Shown: positions 16,201 to 24,718 of the stretch, piece by piece | Layout of the letters: each line of letters opens with the position of its first letter | How positions within the stretch are numbered: the first letter of the stretch is position 1 | NCBI RefSeq assembly: GCF_034274695.1 | Contig: NZ_CP128362.1 | Coordinates: 6,016,501-6,080,500 of the forward strand | Length of the DNA: 64,000 nucleotides | Source of the DNA: Chitinophaga sp. LS1 | Lineage (GTDB): Bacteria; Bacteroidota; Bacteroidia; Chitinophagales; Chitinophagaceae | Direction of reading: 5' to 3' | Notes under the pieces: generated by a model | Told to the model about the DNA's origin: nothing | Databases searched by the model: none | Seen by the model: the letters and a program-made list of their open reading frames with translations, nothing else | Made by a program: the position numbers and the translations under genes

Positions 16201-17573
16201 CAATGGCTGTCAGTGCAGGTGCTGGTGCAGAAGTACAGAAACCACTGGCCACCGTGGTGATCGGTGGTTTGATCATATCTACGATGTTGACGCTTTTTGT
16301 ATTACCCGTATTATACATCCTTTTTGAAAAAGGATTCCGCTTTTATAAAAAAGGGGTTGCTGTGGGCATACTTTTGTTGGTTGGAACAGCTATGAATGCG
16401 CAACAAAAGGTCGGCTTGCAGGAATCACTGGATCTGGCGGTAAAAAATAACCTGCATATCAAAGCAGCGAAATCTGGGGAAGATTATTATGCCATGTTGC
16501 GCAAGAGCAGTTTCAATCCTGAGAAGACACAAATTGGTGCGGAATATGGACATATCAACAGTATGGCGAATGATAACAGGTTCACCATCTCTCAGGGAAT
16601 TGATTTTCCTACTGTCTACAAGCGCCAGCGTGATCTGGGTATTGCACAATGGCAAATCAGTCAGGCCAGTACCCGTAACTCAGAGAATGAGCTGAAGGCA
16701 AAGGTGAAATCTACTTTCTACCTCCTGCTGGTATTACAGGAAAAACAACGACTGCTTCAAAACGCGGATAGCATCTATGCAGCCTTTGTAGCCAAAGCGA
16801 CCTTGCGACTCAAAACCGGTGATACCGATGCACTGGAAAAAGCGACGGCAGAAAACCAGCGCTTACAGATCGCCTCGCAACTGGCCATCCTGCAAACAGA
16901 CTATAATGCCGCATTACAATTGTTTGGTGTGTTGCTAAACAGCACAACGCCTGTGGTTCCAGCGAGTGATACCCTGGTATACCACCCGGCAGCACTGCCG
17001 GACAGCAATAGTCTGAACAACTCCCCTATCCTGCAATTGCAACAACGACACCTGGATGCGACCAGTGCCGAATACAAACTGGAAAAGAGCAGAATGCTGC
17101 CTTCTATTAATATAGGTTATGCAAATAGCAGCATTATCGGCTACCAGAATGTAACAGGAACTGACAGGTATTACGGTGGCGGCACGCGCTTCTCCGCAGT
17201 CAGTGCAGGTGTAGGCATTCCTATCTTCGGTGGTGCACAGCGTGCGCGTATAAAAGCAGGTAATATCCTCATTCAACAGCAGCAGCAGGAAATGGCGGCT
17301 AATAAACAGCAGCTGGATCAGGAACTGAACCGGGCATTGACCAGCTATTACCGATACCAGGAGCTGTTAGCATCATATATTTCTATCCAATTGCCCAATG
17401 CCGGTATCCTGATCGAAGGTGCCAACAAACGATTGTATAGTGGCGAAAGCAGTTACCTCGAATGGACGATCCTGATCAATCAGGCCATCGAAACACGGAG
17501 CAACTATTATAATCTGATCATAGAAACAAACGATGCCGCTTTTGACATCGAGAAAATCAGCGGAATTAACTAA
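13236..17573 (+). CDS. CzcA/CusA-family RND metal efflux pump fused to a TolC-like outer-membrane channel
   Basis: 1445-residue fusion. Residues 1-1035 are a complete heavy-metal RND pump: an N-terminal transmembrane segment, large periplasmic loops, and the TM4 motif DFGLIVDGTVIVVE with the proton-relay acidic residues. That motif is closer to CzcA-type (divalent Co/Zn/Cd/Ni) than to CusA-type (Cu/Ag) pumps. Residues about 1040-1055 (GVAVGILLLVGTAMNAQ) look like a signal peptide ending in a cleavage-type site. Residues 1056-1445 are an outer-membrane factor: repeated helical stretches (LQESLDLAVKNN; NELKAKVKSTFYLLLVLQ; AIETRSNYYNLIIETN). The pump would run on proton motive force with the adaptor at 17592-18725. 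Such fusions occur elsewhere in the phylum. The metal is not determined by sequence. Confidence 0.93.
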   Translation: MLNKIISFSVKNKLIIGLFVIALIGWGTFEVTRLPIDAVPDITDNQVQVLTVSPALGAPDVERLITFPIEQSCSNIPGLKQLRSFSRFGLSLVTVVFDDGTDIYWARQQIAERLAQVQDAIPDGIGKPEMAPVTTGLGEIYQYVVRPKKGYEGKYTPMDLRTLQDWTVRRLLLGTPGVADVSSFGGELKQYEIAVRPEQLKAYGISIADVFNALEKNNENTGGAYIEKGPTVLYIRSEGLTGSLADIEKIVVKNLTNGVPLLIRDVAEVHLGAATRYGAMCFNKEGEVAGAVVMMLKGENSSAVIKRVKEKVAEIQKALPEGVVIEPFLDRTKMVNNAIQTVEHNLMEGALIVVFVLVFFLGNIRAGLIVSSVIPLSMLFAIILMNKFGVGGNLMSLGAIDFGLIVDGTVIVVEAILHRFSHSKLSKITQEQMDTEVNKSTGTMIRSAVFSQIIILIVYIPILSLQGIEGKMFKPMAFTVAFAILGAFLLSITYVPMMSALCLNKKLSHKASMADKMMVRLERFYQPLLGRVMNFPKTIIAGCVVLMAAAVIILGQMGGEFIPQLEEGDFAVETRLLTGSNLKTTIKATQQASGILLKEFPEVEKVVTKIGSAEIPTDPMPLEAADMMVILKDKKAWTSAKTFPELSQKMTEALSVVPGLSVGFQFPVQMRFNELMTGARQDVVCKIFGEDLDSLAFYANKLGEVIHTVKGAVNLYVESVTGMPQIVINYNRDAMARYGLNVSDINRVVNTAFAGQRAGVVYEGEKRFDMVVRLAGEARQNISDVENLLVPAANGMQIPLYQVAEIKEIEGPNQIQRENTRRRIIVGFNVNGRDVQTIVQELQQKVAVEVKLPLGYSIVYGGAFDNLTNAKQRLSIVVPIALLLIFLLLYFAFQSVKQGLLIYTAIPLSAIGGIFALWIRDMPFSISAGVGFIALFGVAVLNGILLVNEFNRLKSEGWHDVRRIVIHATKSKLRAVLMTALVPSLGFIPMAVSAGAGAEVQKPLATVVIGGLIISTMLTLFVLPVLYILFEKGFRFYKKGVAVGILLLVGTAMNAQQKVGLQESLDLAVKNNLHIKAAKSGEDYYAMLRKSSFNPEKTQIGAEYGHINSMANDNRFTISQGIDFPTVYKRQRDLGIAQWQISQASTRNSENELKAKVKSTFYLLLVLQEKQRLLQNADSIYAAFVAKATLRLKTGDTDALEKATAENQRLQIASQLAILQTDYNAALQLFGVLLNSTTPVVPASDTLVYHPAALPDSNSLNNSPILQLQQRHLDATSAEYKLEKSRMLPSINIGYANSSIIGYQNVTGTDRYYGGGTRFSAVSAGVGIPIFGGAQRARIKAGNILIQQQQQEMAANKQQLDQELNRALTSYYRYQELLASYISIQLPNAGILIEGANKRLYSGESSYLEWTILINQAIETRSNYYNLIIETNDAAFDIEKISGIN

Positions 17574-17591
17574 CTTATTTAAATACTCAAC

Positions 17592-18725
17592 ATGCGGGAT
17601 ATATTAAACGTTCTTGCAAGCTCACTGATCATCATGACCGGCTGTCACTCTTCATCCGGTAATAAGGAAACGACCAAAACGAATGCTGTAGATAGCAGCA
17701 ATATCGTACAATTGTCAGCTATACAGGTCAAGAATGCAGGTGTCATCACCGGGAAGCCTGAACTGAAAAAGATGCATACCTCACTGAGGGTGAACGGTGT
17801 GATCGACGTACCTCCTCAAAACCTCGTCTCTATCAGCATCCCACTGGGTGGGTATCTGAAGACCATGAACCTGCTGCCGGGGATGCAGGTAAAGAAAGGA
17901 CAGGTATTGGCAGTGCTGGAAGATCCGCAGTATGTACAGTTACAGGAAGATTACCTTGTGGCCAAAAACAAGCTGACCTTCCTTGAAGCAGATTTTGCCC
18001 GTCAGCAGGAGCTGAACCAGTCCAAGGCGAACAGCGACAAAGTATTGCAACAGGTAAAGAGCGACTATGAAAGCCAGAAGGTGATCGTACGTTCTCTCTC
18101 CGAGAAACTGCACCTGATCAACATCAATCCGGCAAACCTGCAATCATCAAACATTAGTCGCCAGATCAGCATACCCGCACCCATCAGTGGATTTGTAAGC
18201 AAGGTGAATGTAAACACCGGCAAGTATGTAGCGCCTACTGACGTGTTGTTTGAACTGATGGATCCGGCCGACCTGCACCTGAGTCTCACTGTATTTGAGA
18301 AAGACATTTCTCAGATCAGTCATGGGCAGGAAGTGATTGCCTGGTCGAATAACAGCAGTGAAAAATATCAGGCGGAAGTACACTTCATTACACAGGGTGT
18401 AGATGAAACACATGCTGCAGAAGTACACTGTCACCTGAAGAAATACGATAAGCGACTGGTACCGGGTATGTTTATGAATGCTGAAATTGCATTGAACAAT
18501 GCGCAGGTAAAAGCATTACCGGATGCTGCGATTGTAAAGTGGCAGGGTAAAAACTACGTGTTCAAAGCGGATACCGGCTATATGTATACCATGGTGCCTG
18601 TAGAACTAGGTGCGCATACTGATGGTTTCACTGAAATCAAAACTGTTTTACCTGAAGGAGAATATGTGATAGACAATGCCTATTCTGTTCTCATGAAAAT
18701 GAAGAATAGCGGAGAGGATGAATAA
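17592..18725 (+). CDS. RND efflux periplasmic adaptor (CzcB/CusB family), lipoprotein
   Basis: 377-residue membrane-fusion protein joining the inner-membrane pump to the outer-membrane channel. The N-terminus (SSLIIMTGCHSSSG) contains a lipobox with Cys near residue 17. It then has a first lipoyl half (VSISIPLGGYLKTMNLLPGMQVKKGQ), an alpha-helical hairpin rich in Lys, Glu and Gln (LQEDYLVAKNKLTFLEADF), a second lipoyl half (SIPAPISGFVSKVNVNTGKY), and a beta-barrel domain (VFEKDISQISHGQEV). It lacks the His-rich C-terminal metal-binding domain of some CzcB proteins. It starts 18 bases after the pump gene, so they are cotranscribed. Confidence 0.92.
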   Translation: MRDILNVLASSLIIMTGCHSSSGNKETTKTNAVDSSNIVQLSAIQVKNAGVITGKPELKKMHTSLRVNGVIDVPPQNLVSISIPLGGYLKTMNLLPGMQVKKGQVLAVLEDPQYVQLQEDYLVAKNKLTFLEADFARQQELNQSKANSDKVLQQVKSDYESQKVIVRSLSEKLHLININPANLQSSNISRQISIPAPISGFVSKVNVNTGKYVAPTDVLFELMDPADLHLSLTVFEKDISQISHGQEVIAWSNNSSEKYQAEVHFITQGVDETHAAEVHCHLKKYDKRLVPGMFMNAEIALNNAQVKALPDAAIVKWQGKNYVFKADTGYMYTMVPVELGAHTDGFTEIKTVLPEGEYVIDNAYSVLMKMKNSGEDE

Positions 18726-18733
18726 TAAAAACA

Positions 18734-18758
18734 GGGGCTGGCATTTTCTGCCAGTCCC
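18734..18758. terminator. Bidirectional terminator between the metal efflux and injection-system operons
   Basis: Arms 18734-18743 and 18749-18758 pair over 10 bp (one G-U) around TTTTC. On the minus strand it is followed by a T-rich tract, on the plus strand by TAAATTGTTTTC. It separates two convergent operons. Confidence 0.75.
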
Positions 18759-20098
18759 TAAATTGTTTTCCCTTCTTTTCCAAACTCCTTCCTGATCCCT
18801 GCCAGTATATCTTTTTGTAAGATGGATATATCGCCTCTTTTTAAAGCTGCAAGACAACTATGTCGCGATACGTTGATAATAGCCCCACCAGTCATCTCAT
18901 ACTTTTTAGCCACCTCAGATAACAGAGAAGCGTCTTCCATGGTCACATGTGCTGGGAATGATTGTTGCCAGAGCCGTTCACGTTGTGCAGGCCCCGGTAC
19001 AGGAAAATAGATCATCGACTGAAAGCGGCGACCAAAAGCTTCGTCTATATTTGCTTTTAAGTTTGTAGCCAGTACCACCAATCCCGGAAAATCTTCGATC
19101 CTTTGTAACAGGTAAGCTACTTCCTGATTTGCATAGCGGTCATTTGAAGAGGTGGTGTTGCTTCTCTTCCCAAACAATGCATCAGCCTCGTCAAAGAATA
19201 ATATCCAGTTTTTATTGATGGCCTGATCAAATACACCCGCCAGATTTTTCTCAGTCTCTCCTATGAATTTTGATACGACCATGGATAGGTCAATACGGTA
19301 TACATCCAGCCCGAAGGTCTTACCCAACAGGCAGGCTGTTAAGGACTTGCCGGTACCCGGAGGCCCATAAAACAATGCCCGGTAGCCGGGTTTGATTTTG
19401 TTACTCATTTTCCAGTCCTGCAGCAGTGTCTGTCCATATTCAACCCAGGTTCTTATTTCATCGACTTCGGCCATGGTTCGTTCATCCAGTACCAGGTCGT
19501 TCCAGTCCAGGCCCGTTTCAATTCTTTTGGCAGGAAAGTGTATACTGTAGTCAGGTTTATGAGGTGTACCTAAGGTAAAATAACTGAGGTATTCATTCGT
19601 TACCTGCAATGCGCCACTAAAGAATGGTTCATCTGCATGTGCGGGTTGAATACGCAGGATATTATGTTTGGCGAAGAAATGATCGGGTCCTAATAATTGT
19701 TGCAAGAGGAATCGCTGTTCCAGCTGATCGCCTGCTATTACAAAAGCGGCAGTTTCTCCGGTAGGCAGAAAGCCGCCGTGTTGCTGGCCTTTGATACCTC
19801 CAAATTCTGTAAACCCTCTATCGTAAGTGCTATTCCTGAGGTAAAAGATATCAAGCAACTGTGGTTGGATATGGGGAGCGAGTGCGAGTAATAATAAGAT
19901 CCTTTCGGGGATGGTGACATTGTAGTGTTTCAGGATCCGCGCATACACTGAATCATCGGAAGGTAATGCCGGTGGCGCAGGGGAAGAGATAGTACTTTTT
20001 TCAAAGTATTGCTGCATGCGTACTTCCAGTACCTCTCTGAGCCACGTAAACTCCTGTTGTAAAACGATGGCATTTGAACTGATCAGCAGGGTGTCCAT
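18758..20098 (-). CDS. AAA+ ATPase of the contractile injection system (Afp15/Pvc15 type)
   Basis: 446-residue protein with an N-terminal region of about 200 residues and a single AAA+ domain. Walker A is YGPPGTGKSLTA near residue 243, Walker B is ILFFDEADALFG near residue 298, followed by a sensor-type segment VVLATNLKANID and an arginine-finger candidate in FGRRFQSMIYF. An ATPase of this kind ends nearly every Afp/PVC-type locus and is thought to act in sheath or tube assembly or recycling; its exact role is not settled. It is the last gene of the 15-gene minus-strand operon and overlaps the tape-measure gene by 16 bases. A terminator hairpin adjoins its stop. Confidence 0.9.
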   Translation of the reverse strand: MDTLLISSNAIVLQQEFTWLREVLEVRMQQYFEKSTISSPAPPALPSDDSVYARILKHYNVTIPERILLLLALAPHIQPQLLDIFYLRNSTYDRGFTEFGGIKGQQHGGFLPTGETAAFVIAGDQLEQRFLLQQLLGPDHFFAKHNILRIQPAHADEPFFSGALQVTNEYLSYFTLGTPHKPDYSIHFPAKRIETGLDWNDLVLDERTMAEVDEIRTWVEYGQTLLQDWKMSNKIKPGYRALFYGPPGTGKSLTACLLGKTFGLDVYRIDLSMVVSKFIGETEKNLAGVFDQAINKNWILFFDEADALFGKRSNTTSSNDRYANQEVAYLLQRIEDFPGLVVLATNLKANIDEAFGRRFQSMIYFPVPGPAQRERLWQQSFPAHVTMEDASLLSEVAKKYEMTGGAIINVSRHSCLAALKRGDISILQKDILAGIRKEFGKEGKTI

Positions 20099-22332
20099 TC
20101 CGTATAAAAGAATTTATCTGTCCAGGAAGTTTTGATCATACCAAAACTCCATGGCAGGGTTTGTAAAATAATATCGTATCCCCGCGGCGTCACTTTTTGA
20201 AACCAGGCGTCCTGGGCCTGCCATACCAATCCTTCACGTTGTAGAAAGCTGGCGCGAAAACTATCTACACTACTGTTTCTCATTTTCTCCCATTGCTGAA
20301 TGGCAGCGTTGATGAGTTGGACGGCTAACTCCTTTTCAAGTTGCGTAATTTCAATATCTGGTGTCAATGGTTGTTCCAGCGGATAATTGCAAAGGATCTT
20401 ATTTAGTACCAGTTCATGTTCTGCATGATCGGTCCGGCCATCTACGAGTAGTTGCAATAACCGGATAGCCCTTTGTTGCGCCTTTGAATCTACGAATTTA
20501 CCATTTTGCAATAATTGCAACCGGTTGAAGTAGGTATGGAAATAAGGATGCAATAGTACCAATCCTGCATTGTTGATACGTATACCTTCCTGTTCTGATG
20601 TAGCCATCTTCTTCTTTGGAATTTCTGGTGTTATTGGCTGTAATATACGGCGGGTTGCTCTTTCATCAAACTGTTTCAGGAAATCATGTAAAGCCTTTTT
20701 ATATTGCTCCGCATCTTTCAGGATCAATTTCCCTCCCAACCATTGCAGGTTAAAGACCCTGAATAAATGCCGGATCCGTTCCCTTTCAATATTGTCGGCA
20801 CCCAGCAGTACGAGTTCTTCCTGCATTTCCTTCAGTATATCCACCGTGAATATGGGTGCATCTGCCAATAGTAACCAGAATTCTTCTTCTCTCAGTAAAT
20901 GGGCAATTCGTTGTATCGCCGGTGCCGCCTGCAATACCTGTGTGTAAAATCGTTTTTTATCGGTGGTTTTGCGCCAGATCTCTATAAAGCTATCCGTCTG
21001 GTGGTCATTCAATGTCTCCTGCAAATAACGGATGGTATCGCGCTCTACATATTCTGCCAGGTGTTTTTGAATCTGCTCTTCCAATGGATTGACTGGTTTG
21101 GCAAACAGCTGGTGCATTCTTAGTCGGATTTGGGGGAACCGCACCGACTTCTCCCACAGGGAAAATAACAACACGGCTCTTTTTCGGTATAATAATATAA
21201 TCGCCTGTTGCAAGAGCCCATTTTGTAAACCGGGTTGCAGTTGTGTAAACCAATATGGCAGGGCTTCACCGCTTAAGAATAAGGTAATCAGGAACACAGC
21301 CTGTTGCCATACCTCTTCCCTATCCGATTGATCCGGTATGGTGTCATACCCGATCCATGATGCAGGGAGCGGTACATTGGGACCATAGGGATCCAATATA
21401 CGCCGAACCATAACATCTCCGGATGTAACGAGTAAAAAATACGCCAGCACTGATTCCCTTGTAGTCGCAATGGTAGGCGATACATCCGAGAATTTCTCTT
21501 CATACAGTTCCCTGATCAGGGCAGCCAGTGAGCCTGCCGGTATTTCTTTTTTATAAAAGATCAATGCCTGTCTGAAGGTATACAGCAATCGTATATAGCC
21601 GATATTGAAGTGATGCGCCAGTTGTTCCAGGTTACGGCGAATGAACGTCTTCCTGTTAAACTGACCGCTGTTATCTGTTACGAGATAAGTAAGTACAAAC
21701 AGCCACACCATTTTTTCAAATTCTTCCTGCGTGGCTTTAACTGCTGGCCGTTGTTGTTGCAGCATCAGCACATTGGCAATGTAACCATAGATAAACTCCG
21801 CCTGATCCGGTTCCAGTAAGGATATCAGCTTTTCCAGCGTATGCCTGGAAAAGTGGTAGACAATCCGGCGCAGTACATAGTCTGTCTGACTAATGCCGAT
21901 GATAAACCTGCCAAAGCGATCCGGTGTAGTGGTGGTCAGCCGGATCATGTATTCATCCAGCAATGCGCCTTCGCTACTATCCGCCCACCATGGCAAGGTA
22001 CCTGTCACCAGGTAATGTTCCAGCAAGGCATATAGTCGTTCCGTTTCATCTTTAAAATACAAATTGCCGGTATCCTGCGTCAACAGTTCCAGCTTGCCTT
22101 CCAGCGCATCACGGAGTGCTGCGATAATGCGATCCGTTATTTGCTGCTCAAAATTGTCATACGCGAGCTCCCCCAGATCCAGTTCCAGCCGCTCAATCCA
22201 CACACTTTCTCCGTTCGCGCCCAATTGGTTGAACAACGTGGCCGTAGCCGGTTCTATACTTTGATTGAACACGCGGCTGATCCTGTCCTGCAATTCACCA
22301 GCCAGCTCCCTTTCTGTAAAGGTCGCATCCAT
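20083..22332 (-). CDS. Contractile injection system tape-measure-type protein (Afp14/Pvc14 family)
   Basis: 749-residue mostly helical protein. It begins MDATFTERELAGELQDRISR and WIERLELDLGEL, as CIS_TMP-family proteins do, and ends with a conserved-looking part (NNAGLVLLHPYFHTYFNRLQ and DKFFYTEWTPC). This component sets or caps tube length in Afp/PVC-like particles. An in-frame start 30 residues earlier (22422) would overlap the upstream gene by 74 bases and adds a basic stretch with no family resemblance, so I place the start at 22332, 16 bases after the previous stop. The position between baseplate and ATPase genes fits. Confidence 0.85.
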   Translation of the reverse strand: MDATFTERELAGELQDRISRVFNQSIEPATATLFNQLGANGESVWIERLELDLGELAYDNFEQQITDRIIAALRDALEGKLELLTQDTGNLYFKDETERLYALLEHYLVTGTLPWWADSSEGALLDEYMIRLTTTTPDRFGRFIIGISQTDYVLRRIVYHFSRHTLEKLISLLEPDQAEFIYGYIANVLMLQQQRPAVKATQEEFEKMVWLFVLTYLVTDNSGQFNRKTFIRRNLEQLAHHFNIGYIRLLYTFRQALIFYKKEIPAGSLAALIRELYEEKFSDVSPTIATTRESVLAYFLLVTSGDVMVRRILDPYGPNVPLPASWIGYDTIPDQSDREEVWQQAVFLITLFLSGEALPYWFTQLQPGLQNGLLQQAIILLYRKRAVLLFSLWEKSVRFPQIRLRMHQLFAKPVNPLEEQIQKHLAEYVERDTIRYLQETLNDHQTDSFIEIWRKTTDKKRFYTQVLQAAPAIQRIAHLLREEEFWLLLADAPIFTVDILKEMQEELVLLGADNIERERIRHLFRVFNLQWLGGKLILKDAEQYKKALHDFLKQFDERATRRILQPITPEIPKKKMATSEQEGIRINNAGLVLLHPYFHTYFNRLQLLQNGKFVDSKAQQRAIRLLQLLVDGRTDHAEHELVLNKILCNYPLEQPLTPDIEITQLEKELAVQLINAAIQQWEKMRNSSVDSFRASFLQREGLVWQAQDAWFQKVTPRGYDIILQTLPWSFGMIKTSWTDKFFYTEWTPC

Positions 22333-22348
22333 CACTATCTGCTGTATC

Positions 22349-24718
22349 TTATGTGAGAAAGTCAAGTATTTTATCTTTATTGTCCTGATCAAAATAAGCG
22401 GCCTCAAATTTCCGCATATCATTTACGCCCAGCCAGCGGAATTTCAATTTATATTGTGTAGGTGTCAGGTCCCTGAACAGTGATTCTGTGAATCGTCTGA
22501 ACTCTTCATACTGGCACCTGGCCGGCCATGCGGAGAGTACAATGGTAATATTAAACTTAAAAAAGGATTCAGGCAGCACATGCCAGGGAGTGGCCATAAC
22601 AAAGAATTCTATATGCCCGCTTACATCCTCCAGGGCCTTTTCTCTATCCACGAAGGTGAGGTGATGTGCTTCTTTCAACACTTCTCCTTTGCTGTTCTTC
22701 ACCCTGAATCCATAAACAGGATCTGTAAACAAAGGTTTGAGCAGGGTATGTTCCACCACATAAAACCCTTCCGATTGTATACTGATGTTTTTGAGATGCC
22801 GGATCATGGCTATCTGCGCAGCAAGGGCTGCTTCCCGGGTGGTATGTCTGGCTACTGCCTGCCAGATGCGCTGACCGGGCGATTTGTATAATACAAGATA
22901 ATGATCGTGGTTTTCCACAATTCTGTAATGCACCGGATCAATTCCATATTTGAGTAAATGCAGCGGCTGATGCCCGAAATAATAACCTTCTTCATCCGGT
23001 GGTATTTCACTCACCACATGCAGTATCTCATCGGATATATACACCGTAAATTCCTCCGAAGGATGATCATTTGTAATACTCAGGTGGGATTTCTCAAATA
23101 CGGCCGTCAGTCGTTCGCCCTGTTCCTGGTGTATGAACAACAATTGCCGCAGGGCTTCCTGATACCCACCAGCTTCTGCCTGTATACGTGCATACATCAA
23201 ATCGGGCAGTTTTTTGAGCAATCCTGCTTTCCATTCCAAGGTGCTAATGCCTCCATATAAGCGCTGAAAGAGGGTAATTGGATATGGTAGCAAGGGTAGA
23301 TTAAATCTGGCCAGTAAATGGTCTAAAACAGCCTCTTTCCGTTCGTTCGATTCTCCGGTCTGTGGCAATGCATCCAGGTATCCCGGATCCAATAGTTGTG
23401 CTATACCCGGAACGTCATCCAGGGATTGGGAAAAGTAGGTAGATTTCTCCGCAGGGGAAAAGAAATGGCTGATATTGCCCAGCTGCGCCGCGTAATTGGC
23501 CAGTACCTGCTCAAAAAACAACAAATATCCCTTTAATTGCTTCGCCTGTGCTTTTCTTGCATCTGTTTCATCTTTGGAAATGCCTTCCCGTCCTATCCCA
23601 TAGATAGCAGGGAAAAAATGTTGTATGGAATAATATTTACCCAGATCTCTGTATGTACTTTGCAGCGTAGTATCGATCATTGCTACCTGCTGTCCTGTAT
23701 AATGTCGTTTCCGGATTTCCTTGATCCGCTCGAATACATTCCAGAAAAGCGCGTCCTGCGAATGATGTTCAAACTGGTCACTGACGATGCTGATATCATT
23801 CATACTGTTACTGATATCAACGGATGCAAAATAACCGGATGGTATGCGCACCTGTTTGTTACTAAAGTTGTTACCATCCAGAGAGAGGTACAGGTACTTC
23901 ACCTGCAATACGCCATCAAGGCTGGAAATGGCTTTGATTAGTTCTGCAGGATCTACCTGTATCCTTAATGGTTTGAGGTCTTCATCAGGAATAAAGCCGC
24001 CGGAGAGCAAAGGACCCGAGTAGATTTCTTCCGTGGTCTTTCCCATTGCGAGCAATTCAGCTTCTGAGAGAAATCTTACCGGGGGATGAATGGTCTGCTC
24101 AATTGTATTGCAGATATAGGCCAGTGTTTCCTTGACGTGTTGTTTGCCATCGACGAGTATTGCAGCCTTAATAGCTATGTTGAGGGGACGCAGTATCGTA
24201 ATCTCTTCAAAGTTTTCTCCCAGGCTGCGGTACCGCATCAAACAACCTTTGACATCTTCTTTCAGCTGATCGTATTGCCCGGTGGTGGTAATGCTCTCAT
24301 CCGGCTGTACCAATACTTTGAAGATACCTTTACAGATTGTACTGCCAGACTTCGCAACCACGGGTTCTATCCACACCTGCTCTACACCCACTACCTGCCC
24401 AAGCAGGAGTTTACAGAAATCGGTAGTGGTTACCGGGCCTGAGCTCAGCACTTCTCCTTTGTTAAAAAAGGCATGTGCCTTTGGATCGATATGTCCTGTG
24501 GGGCCGGCCAGAATTTCCTCTATAGGGAAACCTGTTTTGTACCGCAGGTCCGTCATTGCAAAGCACAACTGTTCCAGCATGGTCACACCCGGATCATGAA
24601 TGTTATAGTCTGTCCATATATGCCCGGATAACTTTTGCACCATGACCAATGCCTCATCTCTCAGTCTCTCATAATCAGAGGGCCCCTCCTTTTTGATCTG
24701 TATAGGCTTACTGTTCAT
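22349..24718 (-). CDS. Contractile injection system baseplate wedge protein (Afp11/12-like)
   Basis: 789-residue protein. Near the N-terminus it has TDYNIHDPGVTMLEQLCFAMTDLRYKTGF, the D-P-G-V-T-x-L-E-x-x pattern of gp6/baseplate-J-like wedge proteins. A long central part is followed by a C-terminal beta-rich domain (VYGFRVKNSKGEVL; IEFFVMATPWHVLPESFFKFN). It should form the baseplate with the 1232-residue protein encoded two genes upstream. The ATG at 24718 overlaps the previous stop by one base (TAATG); an alternative ATG at 24730 gives four more residues. I cannot decide between Afp11 and Afp12 by eye. Confidence 0.78.
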   Translation of the reverse strand: MNSKPIQIKKEGPSDYERLRDEALVMVQKLSGHIWTDYNIHDPGVTMLEQLCFAMTDLRYKTGFPIEEILAGPTGHIDPKAHAFFNKGEVLSSGPVTTTDFCKLLLGQVVGVEQVWIEPVVAKSGSTICKGIFKVLVQPDESITTTGQYDQLKEDVKGCLMRYRSLGENFEEITILRPLNIAIKAAILVDGKQHVKETLAYICNTIEQTIHPPVRFLSEAELLAMGKTTEEIYSGPLLSGGFIPDEDLKPLRIQVDPAELIKAISSLDGVLQVKYLYLSLDGNNFSNKQVRIPSGYFASVDISNSMNDISIVSDQFEHHSQDALFWNVFERIKEIRKRHYTGQQVAMIDTTLQSTYRDLGKYYSIQHFFPAIYGIGREGISKDETDARKAQAKQLKGYLLFFEQVLANYAAQLGNISHFFSPAEKSTYFSQSLDDVPGIAQLLDPGYLDALPQTGESNERKEAVLDHLLARFNLPLLPYPITLFQRLYGGISTLEWKAGLLKKLPDLMYARIQAEAGGYQEALRQLLFIHQEQGERLTAVFEKSHLSITNDHPSEEFTVYISDEILHVVSEIPPDEEGYYFGHQPLHLLKYGIDPVHYRIVENHDHYLVLYKSPGQRIWQAVARHTTREAALAAQIAMIRHLKNISIQSEGFYVVEHTLLKPLFTDPVYGFRVKNSKGEVLKEAHHLTFVDREKALEDVSGHIEFFVMATPWHVLPESFFKFNITIVLSAWPARCQYEEFRRFTESLFRDLTPTQYKLKFRWLGVNDMRKFEAAYFDQDNKDKILDFLT

